Under the pieces are notes generated by a model. That model was not told the origin of the DNA. It saw only the letters and a list, made by a program, of their open reading frames with translations, and did no database searches. Below, in pieces: positions 1 through 8,167 of a stretch of DNA of 64,000 nt (within the stretch, counting starts at the first letter, position 1; each line of letters begins with the position of its first letter). The stretch is taken from positions 542,992 through 606,991 of the forward strand of contig CAVOIP010000004.1 in assembly GCA_963696105.1 (NCBI GenBank). Reading direction: 5' to 3'. A program made the translations under genes and the position numbers. The stretch comes from CAVRTM01 sp963696105. Lineage in GTDB: Bacteria > Actinomycetota > Actinomycetes > Actinomycetales > Dermatophilaceae.

Positions 1-658
1 TGGGCTCGAGGTCAGCGGGGAGCCGGTGTTCGACGGCCCGTCCTCGGCGTTGGTCGAGGCCTCCGCCGGGGCGCAGCTGCTGGTCCTGGGCGACCGTGGC
101 CTCGGCGCGCTGCCCGGGTTCCTGCTGGGGTCCGTAGCCCGCACGGTGTCGCACCCACGCGCACTGCCCGGTGGTCGTCGTCCGCGAGGGGAACGTCGTG
201 CGGCCCGGCCCGGAGCTGCCGGTGGTGGCCGGGGTGGACGACTCCGAGGCCGCCGCGGCGGCGCTGCGGTTCGCGGCGGACCTGGCCGGGCGAGTACGAC
301 GCGCCGCTGGTCGTCCTGTCCACCTGGCGCGCGCCGGCGAAGCCGCCCTGGGGCGCGCGGGAGCCGGCTGCCGGCAGCGCGCGAGGCGGTCCGGCAGCAG
401 GCCACCGAGGACGTGGTCCGTGGCCTGGTCGAGCGGCTGCGCGGCGAGCACCCACGGTTGAGGATCGACGCGAGCGTCCGCGAGGGACCGGCCGCCGGCG
501 TGCTGGCCGAGGCCTCCCGTGCAGCCGGGGCGGTCGTCGTGGGCTCCCGCGGCCGTGGTGGGTTCCGTGGCCTCCTGCTCGGTTCGACCAGCCACGACCT
601 GCTCCACTCGGCGTCGTGCCCCGTGGTCGTGCACCGCCCGACCGCGGCCGGGCGCTGA
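1..658 (+). pseudogene. Tandem-domain universal stress protein (UspA), 5' partial and frameshifted
   Basis: Two Usp domains can be followed. The tail of the first ends near base 180 with the ATP-binding signature GDRGLGALPGFLLGS. The second runs from about base 215 (VVAGVDDSEAAAAALRFA) to GSRGRGGFRGLLLGST and CPVVVHRP before the TGA. Both signatures fit the G-x2-G-x9-G-S/T pattern of ATP-binding Usp proteins. The reading frame has to change three times, near 154, 289 and 360-385, each time as if one base had been added. Residues before and after each change remain family-like. The start lies outside the window. Known family role: nucleotide-binding stress tolerance protein in the cytoplasm. 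The frame breaks are more likely sequence error than decay. Confidence 0.75.
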
Positions 659-690
659 GCCGGCTGCCCGGCGTTCCCGTCGCAGCCCGG

Positions 691-1476
691 TCAGTCGACC
701 CGGGTCAGGCCGGTGCCCGGGGCCAGCACCCGGACGTCGGTCGGTAGCCCCCGCCGCCGCACCTCGGCCGCGAACCGCCGCGCCGGCGCCCGTCGCCGGG
801 CCTGCCGCTGCCAGTGGCCGATGACCCCCAGGCTGCCCCAGTGCATGGGTATGGCGACCCGTGGCCGCAGCCGGTCCACGGCCTCCGCGGCCCGCACCGG
901 GTCGAGGTGGCCGGGCCCGAGCCGTGGGCCCCAGCCCCAGACCGGCAGCAGCGCCAGGTCCAGGGGTGCGCCGAGCCCGCGCATCTGCGGGAACAGGTCG
1001 GTGTCGCCGGCGAAGTAGACCCGGTGTCCCCGCGTCTCCAGGAGGTAGCCCACCGCCTCGGCGGTGGGCCCGAACGGCTCGCGTCTGCCGCTGTGCCGGG
1101 CCGGGGTCGCGGTCACCGTCAGCTCGCCCACCCGATGGACCTCGCCGGCGGCCAGGGGCACGGCGTGGGAGAAGCCGTGCCGCCGGAAGAACCGCTGCGA
1201 CCCGCGCGGCACGATGAGGACCGACTGCAGGGCCCAGCCGGCCAGTGAGGGCAGGTCGAGGTGGTCGTGGTGCAGGTGGGAGACCAGCACCACCGTCGGA
1301 CGCGGCGACGGGGGAGCCGGCCGGGTCGCGGTGCGGCGCAGGAACAGCAGGCGGTGGCGCAGCACCGGGTCGGTGAGCACGGTCGCGGCACCGAGGTGGA
1401 GCTCGAACGTCGAGTGGCCGAGGAACCGGACCGCCGTCCCGCCGTGGCGCGGCGCCGCGGCGCGCACGTCGGTCAT
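691..1476 (-). CDS. MBL-fold metal-dependent hydrolase (UlaG/NAPE-PLD-like)
   Basis: This 261-residue metallo-beta-lactamase-fold protein has the metal-binding signature SHLHHDHLD (HxHxDH) at about residues 66-74. Further ligand regions are ARHSGRREPFG, YFAGDTDLF and PMHWGSLG near the C-terminus. The pattern is that of the UlaG and NAPE-PLD branch (lactonase or phosphodiesterase) rather than true beta-lactamases. There is no signal peptide, so it should be cytoplasmic. Its substrate cannot be inferred. It is transcribed divergently from the GH15 gene, and the inverted repeat at 1543-1559 lies 67 bases upstream of its start. Its stop faces the universal stress gene convergently with about 30 bases between. 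Confidence 0.85.
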   Translation of the reverse strand: MTDVRAAAPRHGGTAVRFLGHSTFELHLGAATVLTDPVLRHRLLFLRRTATRPAPPSPRPTVVLVSHLHHDHLDLPSLAGWALQSVLIVPRGSQRFFRRHGFSHAVPLAAGEVHRVGELTVTATPARHSGRREPFGPTAEAVGYLLETRGHRVYFAGDTDLFPQMRGLGAPLDLALLPVWGWGPRLGPGHLDPVRAAEAVDRLRPRVAIPMHWGSLGVIGHWQRQARRRAPARRFAAEVRRRGLPTDVRVLAPGTGLTRVD

Positions 1477-1542
1477 GGCAGCTCCCGTCGCCGGCGTCCT
1501 GCGGGTGCCTGCCAGCGTGACCGGTCCCCGGGTCGGCGTGGT

Positions 1543-1559
1543 TCATCCTGCGCGGGTGA
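1543..1559. promoter_or_regulatory. Inverted-repeat operator candidate (site 1 of the recurring motif)
   Basis: The sequence reads TCATCC, five bases, GGGTGA, and lies between the divergent MBL-hydrolase and GH15 genes. It is 67 bases from the former start and 109 from the latter. The extended right side GCGGGTGAGG is close to the MalT-box consensus GGGGA(T/G)GAGG. The same arrangement with exactly five spacer bases recurs at other promoters up to 22 kb. Confidence 0.5.
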
Positions 1560-1667
1560 GGCTGCCCCGACGGTGCGGGCAGCACGATGACGACGGCACG
1601 GGTGCCCGGACGCACGTCCCGGGGCCGTCGTGCTCGCGACAGGGGGCGTCCGACAGAAGGGTCGACC

Positions 1668-3533
1668 ATGCCTGACTCCGGCTACCCGCTCATCGCCGAC
1701 CACGGCCTCATCGGCGACCTCCAGACGTCGGCGCTCGTGTCGTCGGACGGTTCGGTCGACTGGTTCTGCGCGCCCCGGTTCGACTCGCCGAGCATCTTCG
1801 GCGCGCTGCTGGACCACGAGCGGGGCGGCCGGTTCCGGATTCGCCCGCGCGCCTCGACCTTCGCCACCACGCAGCTGTACTTCCCCGACACGGCGATCCT
1901 GGTCACCCGCTTCATGACCGAGGAGGGTGTCGGCGAGGTGTCCGACTTCATGCCCGTCGCCGGCGCCGAGGCGACCGACCGGCACCAGCTGGTGAGGATG
2001 GTGCGGTGCGTCCGCGGGCAGATGTCCTTCGAGGTGGAGGTTGCGCCCCGCTTCGACTACGGCCGGGCCGGGCACGAGATGAAGGCGACCGAGGACGGCG
2101 CGGTGTTCACGAGCGAGGGCATGGCGATGACGCTCCACGTCGTCCGCGGCCCGGACGACGAGCGCCTGGGCTCCGTCGTGGGCAGCGGCAACGACCTCAC
2201 GGCGACCCTCACGCTGCAGGCCGGGCAGGTCCGCGGGACGATCCTCGAGACCGGATCTGCCGGGCCTCCCCGCCAGGTCTCGCCGCGCGAGGTGGAGCGG
2301 ATGTTCGACGACACGGCCACGTTCTGGAAGTCGTGGCTGGCGCAGTCGACGTACGCCGGGCGTTGGCGGGAGGCGCTGGAGCGGTCGGCCATCACGCTGA
2401 AGCTGATGACGTACGCCCCGACCGGCGGCATCGTGGCCGCGCCCACGATGGGCCTGCCGGAGCAGGTCGGCGGCGAGCGCAACTGGGACTACCGGTACAC
2501 GTGGGTACGGGACGCCTCGTTCTCGGTGTACGCGCTGCTCGGCATGGGGTTTCACGAGGAGGCTGGGGCCCTGGGCATGTGGCTGCGCGACCGCGTCGCC
2601 GAGCGACGGGGGAGCGACACCGGCCCGCTCAACATCATGTACCGCGTGGACGGCTCCTCCGACCTCAACGAGGAGGTGCTCGAGCACTGGGAGGGCTACC
2701 GGGGCTCCTACCCGGCGCGCGTCGGCAACGGGGCCGCGGGCCAGCTGCAGCTGGACATCTACGGCGAGGCGATCGACAGCATCTACCTGGGTGACATGCA
2801 GGGCCTGCGGGTGGGGCATCAGGGGTGGCGGGCGATCCGGGACATGCTCGACTGGCTGTGTGACAACTGGGACCAGCCCGAGGAGGGCATCTGGGAGACC
2901 CGCGGTGGCCGCAAGAGCTTCACCTACGGACGGCTGATGAGCTGGGTGGCCCTCGACCGCGGGCTGCGCCTGGCCGCCGAGCGCGGCCGCCCGGCGCCGG
3001 TGGAGCGGTGGACCACGGAGCGAGACCGGATCTACGACCAGATCATGGAGCGCGGCTGGAACACCGAGCGTCAGGCCTTCGTCCAGCAGTACGACGACCG
3101 GGTGCTCGACTCCTCCCTGCTGCGGATGGCGCGGGTCGGGTTCGTCTCGCCGTACGACCCGATGTGGTCCTCGACACTGGACGCCATGCGGGAGGAGCTC
3201 GTCACCGACAGCCTCGTCTACCGGTACGACCCGGGCGCCTCACCCGACGGGCTGCGCGGCTCGGAGGGCACGTTCTCGCTGTGCACGTTCGCCTACGTCG
3301 ACGCACTGGCCACCGCCGGGCGGCTGGAGGAGGCCCGGCTGACGTTCGAGAAGATGCTCACGTACGCCAACCACGTCGGCCTGTTCGCCGAGGAGATCGG
3401 CCTGACCGGTGAGCAGCTCGGCAACTTCCCCCAGGCGTTCACCCACCTCGCCCTCATCGACGCAGCTCTCAGCCTCGACGCCGCGCTGGACCGGTCGGGC
3501 CCGAGGCTGCCCCGCCCCCGCGACGGCGCCTGA
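1668..3533 (+). CDS. Glycoside hydrolase family 15 protein (glucoamylase/trehalase-like)
   Basis: The 621-residue protein has the actinobacterial GH15 layout. An N-terminal beta-sandwich domain begins PLIADHGLIGDLQT and SDGSVDWFCAPRFDSPS. A C-terminal alpha/alpha barrel carries NWDYRYTWVRDASFSVYALL, and near the end come EEIGLTGEQLGNFPQ and AFTHLALIDAA. Family members hydrolyse alpha-glucosidic bonds in oligosaccharides or trehalose; the substrate here is unknown. No signal peptide is seen. I chose the ATG at 1668 because the AGAAGGG just upstream is a good ribosome site and homologues start there; the frame stays open back to about 1587. HdeD-like and ion-channel genes follow on the same strand with short gaps, suggesting one stress-linked transcript. 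Confidence 0.9.
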   Translation: MPDSGYPLIADHGLIGDLQTSALVSSDGSVDWFCAPRFDSPSIFGALLDHERGGRFRIRPRASTFATTQLYFPDTAILVTRFMTEEGVGEVSDFMPVAGAEATDRHQLVRMVRCVRGQMSFEVEVAPRFDYGRAGHEMKATEDGAVFTSEGMAMTLHVVRGPDDERLGSVVGSGNDLTATLTLQAGQVRGTILETGSAGPPRQVSPREVERMFDDTATFWKSWLAQSTYAGRWREALERSAITLKLMTYAPTGGIVAAPTMGLPEQVGGERNWDYRYTWVRDASFSVYALLGMGFHEEAGALGMWLRDRVAERRGSDTGPLNIMYRVDGSSDLNEEVLEHWEGYRGSYPARVGNGAAGQLQLDIYGEAIDSIYLGDMQGLRVGHQGWRAIRDMLDWLCDNWDQPEEGIWETRGGRKSFTYGRLMSWVALDRGLRLAAERGRPAPVERWTTERDRIYDQIMERGWNTERQAFVQQYDDRVLDSSLLRMARVGFVSPYDPMWSSTLDAMREELVTDSLVYRYDPGASPDGLRGSEGTFSLCTFAYVDALATAGRLEEARLTFEKMLTYANHVGLFAEEIGLTGEQLGNFPQAFTHLALIDAALSLDAALDRSGPRLPRPRDGA

Positions 3534-3578
3534 CGTCGTACGACGGGCGGCACCCGCCCAACCGAGGAGGCACACGTC

Positions 3579-4436
3579 ATGTCCCAGAACGTCGTCGGGT
3601 CGCGTCAGCCGCCGCTGCTCGACCAGATGGCCAGGCAGGTGAGCCGTTGGTGGTGGGTGCCGCTCGTGGCGGGGTTGCTCTCGATCGTGCTGGGCCTGGC
3701 CATCCTCGGCAGCCCCTGGACGGTCAAGGCGCTCGTCGTGGTCACCGGGCTGCTGTTCGTCATCCACGGCGTGTCACTGGTGCTCAGCCCGGCGTACGCC
3801 GGGCACTCCCGGGGAGAGCAGGCGCTCGCCGGGACCATCGCGGTCATCGCAGGCATCGTCCTGCTGGCGTGGCCGGGCCCGACGTTGCTGCTGCTCGCGG
3901 TGTTCGCCGGCGCCTGGCTCGCGGTCTCCGGTGGCTTCAACATCGTCACCTCCATCGCCCACCGGCACACCCTCCCGTACTGGGGCCTGACCACCGCCGT
4001 CGGCGTCATCGAGCTGCTGCTGGGCCTGTGGGCGATGCGCCGGCCGGAGGTGACGCTCAGCATCGTGGTCGTCGCCATCGGCCTGTGGGCCGTGATCACC
4101 GGGGTCCTCTACTGCGTGCTGGCCTTCGAGGTCCGCCGCATCGCCCGCGCCGTCACGGCTGCGGCCGGGCCTGCCGGCGGCGCGGCCGCCGGTGCCGTCC
4201 CCGCCGTCGGGGGACTGGACCCAGCGCTGGAACGGATCGACCGGCTGTACGCCGAGGGGCACCTCAGCGAGGCCGACCACGCCCGGCTGACCGAAGCCCT
4301 GCGGTCGCCGGGTCCGGCCGTGCCGTCGATGTCGTCCGGGCCGGTCCCGGCGTCGTCGTCGGGGTCGGTCCCGGCGTCCGGGGCGGCACCGGCGTCCCCG
4401 TCGACGCCGCGGTCCGCGCCTCCGCGAAGCGCCTGA
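3579..4436 (+). CDS. HdeD/DUF308-family membrane protein with C-terminal SHOCT domain
   Basis: The 285-residue protein has six or so hydrophobic helices between about residues 22 and 190, in the pairwise pattern of HdeD acid-resistance-type (DUF308) proteins. A charged C-terminal segment, ALERIDRLYAEGHLSEADHARLTEALR at about 214-240, is a SHOCT-type helix pair often fused to bacterial membrane or stress proteins. A low-complexity Pro/Ser/Ala tail follows. GAGGAGG at 3564-3570 supports the ATG. The gene sits 45 bases after the GH15 gene and 14 before the potassium channel gene. No enzymatic residues are visible, and the function is inferred only as membrane stress related. Confidence 0.8.
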   Translation: MSQNVVGSRQPPLLDQMARQVSRWWWVPLVAGLLSIVLGLAILGSPWTVKALVVVTGLLFVIHGVSLVLSPAYAGHSRGEQALAGTIAVIAGIVLLAWPGPTLLLLAVFAGAWLAVSGGFNIVTSIAHRHTLPYWGLTTAVGVIELLLGLWAMRRPEVTLSIVVVAIGLWAVITGVLYCVLAFEVRRIARAVTAAAGPAGGAAAGAVPAVGGLDPALERIDRLYAEGHLSEADHARLTEALRSPGPAVPSMSSGPVPASSSGSVPASGAAPASPSTPRSAPPRSA

Positions 4437-4450
4437 GACGCCGGTCGCCG

Positions 4451-5074
4451 GTGCTGCGCGGTCGCAACCAGGGGCCCACCGCGGCGGCGCGGCGCCTCGC
4501 CCGGCGGCCGCTGGTGCACGCCCTCGCGCGGTCGACCCTCGCGTGCGTCGGGCTGGTGGTGTGCTACTACGCCCTGCCGCTACGGCCGCAGAACCCCGTC
4601 GCGTACCTCTGGCTCGGTGGCGGGCTGGTCGTCGTCACGGTGCTGCTCCTGTGGCAGGTGCGACACGTCATGAGCTCTGCGTATCCGAGGCTGCGGGCCG
4701 TGGAGGCAGTCGCCACGACCTTGCCCCTCTTCCTGCTGGTGTTCGCCGCGACGCACTACCTGCTGGAGGAGAACCATCCCGGCAGCTACTCCGAGACCCT
4801 GACGCGCACCGACGCCCTGTACTTCGTCATCACCGTCTTCGCGACGGTCGGTTTCGGGGACATCACCCCGGTCAGCGAGACGGCGCGGGTCGTCACGACC
4901 GTGCAGATGCTGGGAGACCTCATCCTGGTCGGCGTCATCGCGCGGGTCCTGCTGGGCGCGGTCCAGGTGGGGCTGCGGCGCAAGCGCGGCGCGGAGGGCG
5001 GGGCCACGCCACCCTCCGTGCACACGGACCCGGCCGAGGGCGACGCCGGGCCGGACGACCCCGCCGGCTGGTGA
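4451..5074 (+). CDS. Two-transmembrane potassium channel family protein
   Basis: A GTG start at 4451 gives a 207-residue protein with a short basic N-terminus. Hydrophobic helices lie at about 25-45, 50-68 and 85-105, followed by a pore loop and inner helix. The selectivity filter reads TVFATVGFGDITPVSETAR, containing the TVGFGD signature of K+ channels. After the inner helix (MLGDLILVGVIARVLLG) comes an acidic hydrophilic tail. No RCK or cyclic-nucleotide domain is present. It would sit in the plasma membrane as a tetramer conducting K+. The start is uncertain because no good ribosome site precedes it; translation may be coupled to the preceding HdeD-like gene 14 bases upstream. Confidence 0.85.
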   Translation: MLRGRNQGPTAAARRLARRPLVHALARSTLACVGLVVCYYALPLRPQNPVAYLWLGGGLVVVTVLLLWQVRHVMSSAYPRLRAVEAVATTLPLFLLVFAATHYLLEENHPGSYSETLTRTDALYFVITVFATVGFGDITPVSETARVVTTVQMLGDLILVGVIARVLLGAVQVGLRRKRGAEGGATPPSVHTDPAEGDAGPDDPAGW

Positions 5075-5230
5075 GCCGCGCAACCGACCGGTCACGCCCG
5101 GAACCGCCGCGGCGGGGCGGCGGTCGGCGTGGTGCGACGACGCTCTCCGACCCGGGGTGCCCACGTGTCGGGGCGACACGACCGCCGGCCACGTCGCGGC
5201 GCTGCACCGCTGGGGGTCCCCGGCATGCCA

Positions 5231-5263
5231 GGTGCGCATGACCCTTGGCAGGTCATGCGCACC
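5231..5263 (-). terminator. Hairpin terminator after the DUF6325 module
   Basis: A perfect 13-base inverted repeat (GGTGCGCATGACC, seven-base loop, then its complement) lies just past the end of the minus-strand genes at 5295-5907. It is also convergent with the ion channel gene ending at 5074, so it may serve both directions. No T-tract follows, which is usual in high-GC actinomycetes. Confidence 0.65.
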
Positions 5264-5294
5264 CGTGGATGCCGGGAGCCGGCTCTTTGTGGCG

Positions 5295-5432
5295 TCAGTC
5301 GCGGATGCAGCCGCGGCGGTCGTCCCGCCGGTCCTCACGGCGGTCGCGGCGACGGTTCACCCCGTGGGCGACGACGACGGCCCCGCCAACGGCGGCGGCA
5401 GTCCGGCGCCTGCGTCGTGCTGCCAGTGGCAT
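5295..5432 (-). CDS. Small basic membrane-like protein partnering DUF6325
   Basis: A 45-residue reading frame starts at an ATG one base after the stop of the DUF6325 gene and is preceded by AAGGAG. It begins MPLAARRRRRTAAAVGG, has a short hydrophobic stretch (AAAVGGAVVVAHGV) and ends in an Arg/Asp-rich tail. The same type of N-terminus (an Arg-flanked short helix then RRxxRR) begins the SHOCT protein at 18385, which likewise follows a DUF6325 gene. I therefore think it is a real, shortened version of that partner lacking the Gln-rich and SHOCT parts. Function unknown. Confidence 0.55.
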   Translation of the reverse strand: MPLAARRRRRTAAAVGGAVVVAHGVNRRRDRREDRRDDRRGCIRD

Positions 5433-5433
5433 G

Positions 5434-5907
5434 TCAGGCTCCTTCCTTGTCTTGTTCGAGCACCCCGGCTTCAGCGTCGGCCTCGACGGCGGCGATGAGG
5501 GCCTGGGTCGGAATGCGGCCGCTGGCCACGAGCTGGCCACCGACCTTGCGGATCGCGGCCCCGAACGGAGCCGCCCACTGGTTCTCCCAGACGAGCACCG
5601 CGGCGGAGTGCCCGGGCTCGATCGTCTCCGCGAGGTCCATGACGTCCTGCTCCGAGAGCACCATGGCCAGGTCTGCCTCGGCCGTGCGCACCGCCCCGAG
5701 CTCGCTCGCGTCGAGGTCGGAGATCTCCGCCGTCTCGAGGGCGCCCTCGTCGGTCTTCCTCAGGAACACCATGTCGAGCACTCTGACGAGGTCACGGTTG
5801 ACCAGGTCCTCCAGATAAGGCGCGAGCTGGCCCTTGCCGAAGTCGGGTCCGGGGAACTCCACGACGAGCCAGTCCACCGGCCCCAGTTGATCCACTGTGT
5901 CAGCCAT
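5434..5907 (-). CDS. DUF6325 family protein
   Basis: This 157-residue soluble protein contains GPVDWLVVEFPGPDFGKG near the start, EDLVNRDLVRVLDMVFLRK in the middle and SAAVLVWENQWAAPF, then AIRKVGGQLVASGRIP at the end. These are hallmarks of the actinobacterial DUF6325 family, whose biochemical role is not known. It resembles the protein at 17945-18379 throughout (VDLLVVEFPG, VRVLDLLFVYK, LIVWENTWAGRF), so the island holds two paralogues. The inverted repeat at 6010-6026 lies 103 bases upstream. A 45-residue small gene follows immediately and is probably co-translated. Confidence 0.85.
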   Translation of the reverse strand: MADTVDQLGPVDWLVVEFPGPDFGKGQLAPYLEDLVNRDLVRVLDMVFLRKTDEGALETAEISDLDASELGAVRTAEADLAMVLSEQDVMDLAETIEPGHSAAVLVWENQWAAPFGAAIRKVGGQLVASGRIPTQALIAAVEADAEAGVLEQDKEGA

Positions 5908-6009
5908 GCTGAGGACCTCCGTCTTGGTTGTTGGGTTGCGCCTGAGGCGGTGCGACTGATCGTCCCGGCTCCGGTCGCCCCACCATGCGCCGCGATGCCG
6001 CGCTACGCC

Positions 6010-6026
6010 TCATCCGCGCCGGGTGA
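6010..6026. promoter_or_regulatory. Inverted-repeat operator candidate (site 2)
   Basis: TCATCC, five bases (GCGCC), GGGTGA, in the 5908-6219 gene-free stretch upstream of the minus-strand DUF6325 gene. Read on the minus strand, the left arm extends to GCGGATGAGG, nine of ten bases of the MalT box. A second TCATCC lies at about 6034 without a matching right arm. Apart from this site and the hairpin at 6157-6189, I see nothing in that stretch. Confidence 0.5.
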
Positions 6027-6156
6027 CTCCGCGTCATCCGCTCGCCGGGGCTGACTGCGGGAGGCCCGTGCCCATGCGGTGGGTGCACCGTGACGGGTCC
6101 TGGCGTCGTCGACGCGACCGGCCGGGACCGGTCATCGGGACCCACGGCGAGCACGA

Positions 6157-6189
6157 CGACGTGCGCACGGGCAGGCCGTGCGCACGTCG
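6157..6189 (-). terminator. Hairpin terminator after the DUF1269 gene
   Basis: A perfect 14-base inverted repeat (CGACGTGCGCACGG, five-base loop GCAGG, then its complement) lies about 30 bases past the stop of the minus-strand DUF1269 gene and upstream of the DUF6325 promoter region. Its position and strength fit an intrinsic terminator. Confidence 0.65.
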
Positions 6190-6219
6190 GTCGGGAGAGT
6201 GGGGAGCCTGGACCGGAGC

Positions 6220-6744
6220 TCAGACCGTCGCAGGGGCCGAGTCCTGGGACTGGGCTGCGCTCTGGCCGTGCAGGGCGTCCTGCAGCTCCTTCTCGGCGTC
6301 CTTGGACAGCGAGGACTTGAGCACGGTGCCGCCGAACGGCGCCATCGCCTCGACCGCCTTGTCAGGCGTCGCGTGCTCCACGACGAGGAACAGCGCGGAC
6401 GTCCCGGGCTGGACCATGTCCTTGACCTGCTGCTCGAACTGCTTGTCGATGCCCACCTTCTCGACCTTGCCCATCAGCGCGCCGAGGCCGGCGCCGATGG
6501 CCATGCCGAAGACCGGGACGAAGAAGAGCACCCCGAAGAGCAGCCCCCAGAACATTCCCCACGTGGTGCCCCCGGCCACGGGGTGGTGGCTGGTCGTGAC
6601 GTGGTACTTGCCCTTGACGTCCCTGCGGATCACGGCGATGGCATCGGGCTGGATGATCAGCTCGCCGGCCAGCTCCTCCGCCTTGTCGCCCGCTGCGGCG
6701 GCCGTGTTCTCGTCCGGGTAACCGATCGCGATCAACGTGCTCAT
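6220..6744 (-). CDS. DUF1269 domain-containing membrane protein
   Basis: The 174-residue protein begins STLIAIGYPDENTAAAA and has the DUF1269 pattern. A ferredoxin-like soluble part with AIAVIRRDVKGKYHV is followed by a Gly-rich hydrophobic segment (WGLLFGVLFFVPVFGMAIG) and GALMGKVEKVGI. The C-terminal half contains TSALFLVVEHATPDKAVEAM. Members are small stress-associated proteins of unknown activity; the central glycine-rich helices suggest membrane association. I took the ATG at 6744 because GGAGGAGC precedes it; an upstream in-frame extension is less likely. It is divergent from the DUF7144 gene, with the inverted repeat at 6822-6838 between them. Confidence 0.85.
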   Translation of the reverse strand: MSTLIAIGYPDENTAAAAGDKAEELAGELIIQPDAIAVIRRDVKGKYHVTTSHHPVAGGTTWGMFWGLLFGVLFFVPVFGMAIGAGLGALMGKVEKVGIDKQFEQQVKDMVQPGTSALFLVVEHATPDKAVEAMAPFGGTVLKSSLSKDAEKELQDALHGQSAAQSQDSAPATV

Positions 6745-6821
6745 GGTGCTCCTCCGGCTCGGGGGAACGAGTCCGTTGCCCGTCCCTGGTGCCATGCCAC
6801 CGCGCTGCGGCGCCGCCTGCG

Positions 6822-6838
6822 TCACCCCGGCAGGGTGA
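6822..6838. promoter_or_regulatory. Inverted-repeat operator candidate (site 3, perfect arms)
   Basis: TCACCC, five bases (CGGCA), GGGTGA: both arms are exactly complementary. It lies between divergent genes, 78 bases from the DUF1269 start and 60 bases before the DUF7144 start, so it could control both. Confidence 0.5.
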
Positions 6839-6897
6839 TCTCATGCGGCCCACGGCGCGGGACCGTGCAGCAAGGCTGCCGCAGAAGGGAGCACGTC

Positions 6898-7302
6898 ATG
6901 ACCGACCTCCGGGCCGAACGTACGAGATGGGCGGGCTGGGTCGTCCTCGCCGCGCTCACCCTGGTGATCGTGGGGGCGGTGCAGGTCGTGCAGGCGCTCG
7001 TCGCCTTCTTCAAGCCGAGCTACTACTACGTGCCCGCCAGTGCGCTGGCCGTCCGGCTGAACTACAGCACCTGGGGCTGGCTGCAGCTGCTGATGGGGAT
7101 CCTGATGGTCGCCGCCGGCTACGGGCTGTTGGCGGGGCGGCCCTGGGCGCGGCTGACCACCATCGTCCTCGCGGGGCTGAGCGCCATCGTCAACATGACC
7201 TTCGTCGCCGCCTACCCCTGGTGGGCGCTCACGCTCGTCGCCCTCGACGTCGTGATCATCTATGCGGTCAGCGTCCACGGTGCGGAGGCGCGCGCGTTCT
7301 GA
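6898..7302 (+). CDS. DUF7144-family four-helix membrane protein (first copy)
   Basis: The 134-residue protein has four predicted membrane helices: WVVLAALTLVIVGAVQ at about 13-33, then about 60-80, 87-105 and 108-127. They follow the small actinobacterial family pattern with a WGWLQLLMGILMVAAGYGLL segment and a C-terminal VVIIYAVSVHG. It is clearly related to the next gene, 7445-8002, which shows a tandem duplication. AGAAGGGAG precedes the ATG. Family role unknown; the surrounding genes suggest a stress-induced envelope protein. Confidence 0.8.
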   Translation: MTDLRAERTRWAGWVVLAALTLVIVGAVQVVQALVAFFKPSYYYVPASALAVRLNYSTWGWLQLLMGILMVAAGYGLLAGRPWARLTTIVLAGLSAIVNMTFVAAYPWWALTLVALDVVIIYAVSVHGAEARAF

Positions 7303-7328
7303 CCGGTCCGTCCCTGCGTCGGCGACGA

Positions 7329-7345
7329 TCATCCGTGCCGTGTGA
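7329..7345. promoter_or_regulatory. Inverted-repeat operator candidate (site 4)
   Basis: TCATCC, five bases (GTGCC), GTGTGA, about 100 bases upstream of the second DUF7144 gene. The right arm departs from GGGTGA at one position. It lies in the gap between the two tandem paralogues, so the downstream copy may have its own promoter. Confidence 0.4.
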
Positions 7346-7444
7346 TGCCGCACGGCTACGCCGCCGCGAGCGTGGGTGGTGCCCGGACACCGGGCGCAGC
7401 GGCGACATCCCCGTCGCCCCTGTCGGAATACCTGGAGACTCGCC

Positions 7445-8002
7445 ATGAGCGACGGACTGAAGACCCCTGCCGGCTCCACGTCGGCGCCTGCGCAACAGCC
7501 GACCACCGGCCATGTCGCCGGCACGCAGGGAACTGCGGGTCCGGTCACCGAGCACGCTTCCGCCGACACGACGACCGGACCCTCCAGCACCGCCAGCGGC
7601 CCGGTGACCCGGCCCACCGCAACCGGCTGGGTCGGGTGGGTGTACTTCGCCGGGATCATGCTCCTGCTCCTCGGCGGGTTCCAGATCATCGAGGGGCTGA
7701 CGGCGCTGTTCAACCGGACCTACCTGCTGGTGAGCAGCAACGGCCTGCTCGTGACGGCGAACCTTGCCGCCTGGGGCTGGCTGCACCTGCTCATCGGCGC
7801 CGTCGCGCTCGTGGCCGGGTACGGCATCATCGTCGGCAAGCGGTGGGCCCAGGTCCTGGGCATCGTGCTCGCCTGCGTCAGCGCGCTCGTCAACCTGACC
7901 TACATCGCGGCGTACCCGCTGTGGTCGATGACGATCATCGCGGTCGACATCGTGGTCATCTACGCCCTGATCGTCCACGGGCGCGAGGTGAACGCGGTCT
8001 GA
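7445..8002 (+). CDS. DUF7144-family four-helix membrane protein (second copy)
   Basis: The 185-residue paralogue of the preceding gene carries an extra hydrophilic N-terminal region of about 60 residues rich in Ala, Thr, Gly and Pro. The four-helix core then begins at GWVGWVYFAGIMLLLLGG. Matching landmarks include WGWLHLLIGAVALVAGYG, LVNLTYIAAYPLWSM and VVIYALIVHG at the end. The disordered extension is the main difference from the first copy and may be cytosolic. It has its own upstream inverted repeat at 7329-7345. Function unknown. Confidence 0.8.
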   Translation: MSDGLKTPAGSTSAPAQQPTTGHVAGTQGTAGPVTEHASADTTTGPSSTASGPVTRPTATGWVGWVYFAGIMLLLLGGFQIIEGLTALFNRTYLLVSSNGLLVTANLAAWGWLHLLIGAVALVAGYGIIVGKRWAQVLGIVLACVSALVNLTYIAAYPLWSMTIIAVDIVVIYALIVHGREVNAV

Positions 8003-8056
8003 CCCACCAGCCCGTCGGGCCGCATCAGCCTGCGGTGCACGAGGGTCATGTGGCGC

Positions 8057-8087
8057 GTGCACGGAGGTCGAACGGTGCACGGAGGTC
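8057..8087. repeat. Direct repeat in a convergent intergenic gap
   Basis: The 13-mer GTGCACGGAGGTC occurs twice, 18 bases apart. The second copy also pairs with GTGCACC about 25 bases further on, so part of the region can fold into a hairpin. It sits between convergent genes ending at 8002 and 8168 and may act as a terminator; this is weakly supported. Confidence 0.35.
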
Positions 8088-8167
8088 CCTGCCGGGGCCC
8101 TCAGTGCACCGTGCGTGCGCGAGGGCCACGGTCTGCCCTCTCAGGGGTCCCGCCTCGGTGATGTCCG

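Noticed and set aside
1473..2819. Open frame of 448 codons on the minus strand across the GH15 gene
   Set aside because: It lies opposite the clear GH15 motifs and has shadow composition with no recognisable domain.
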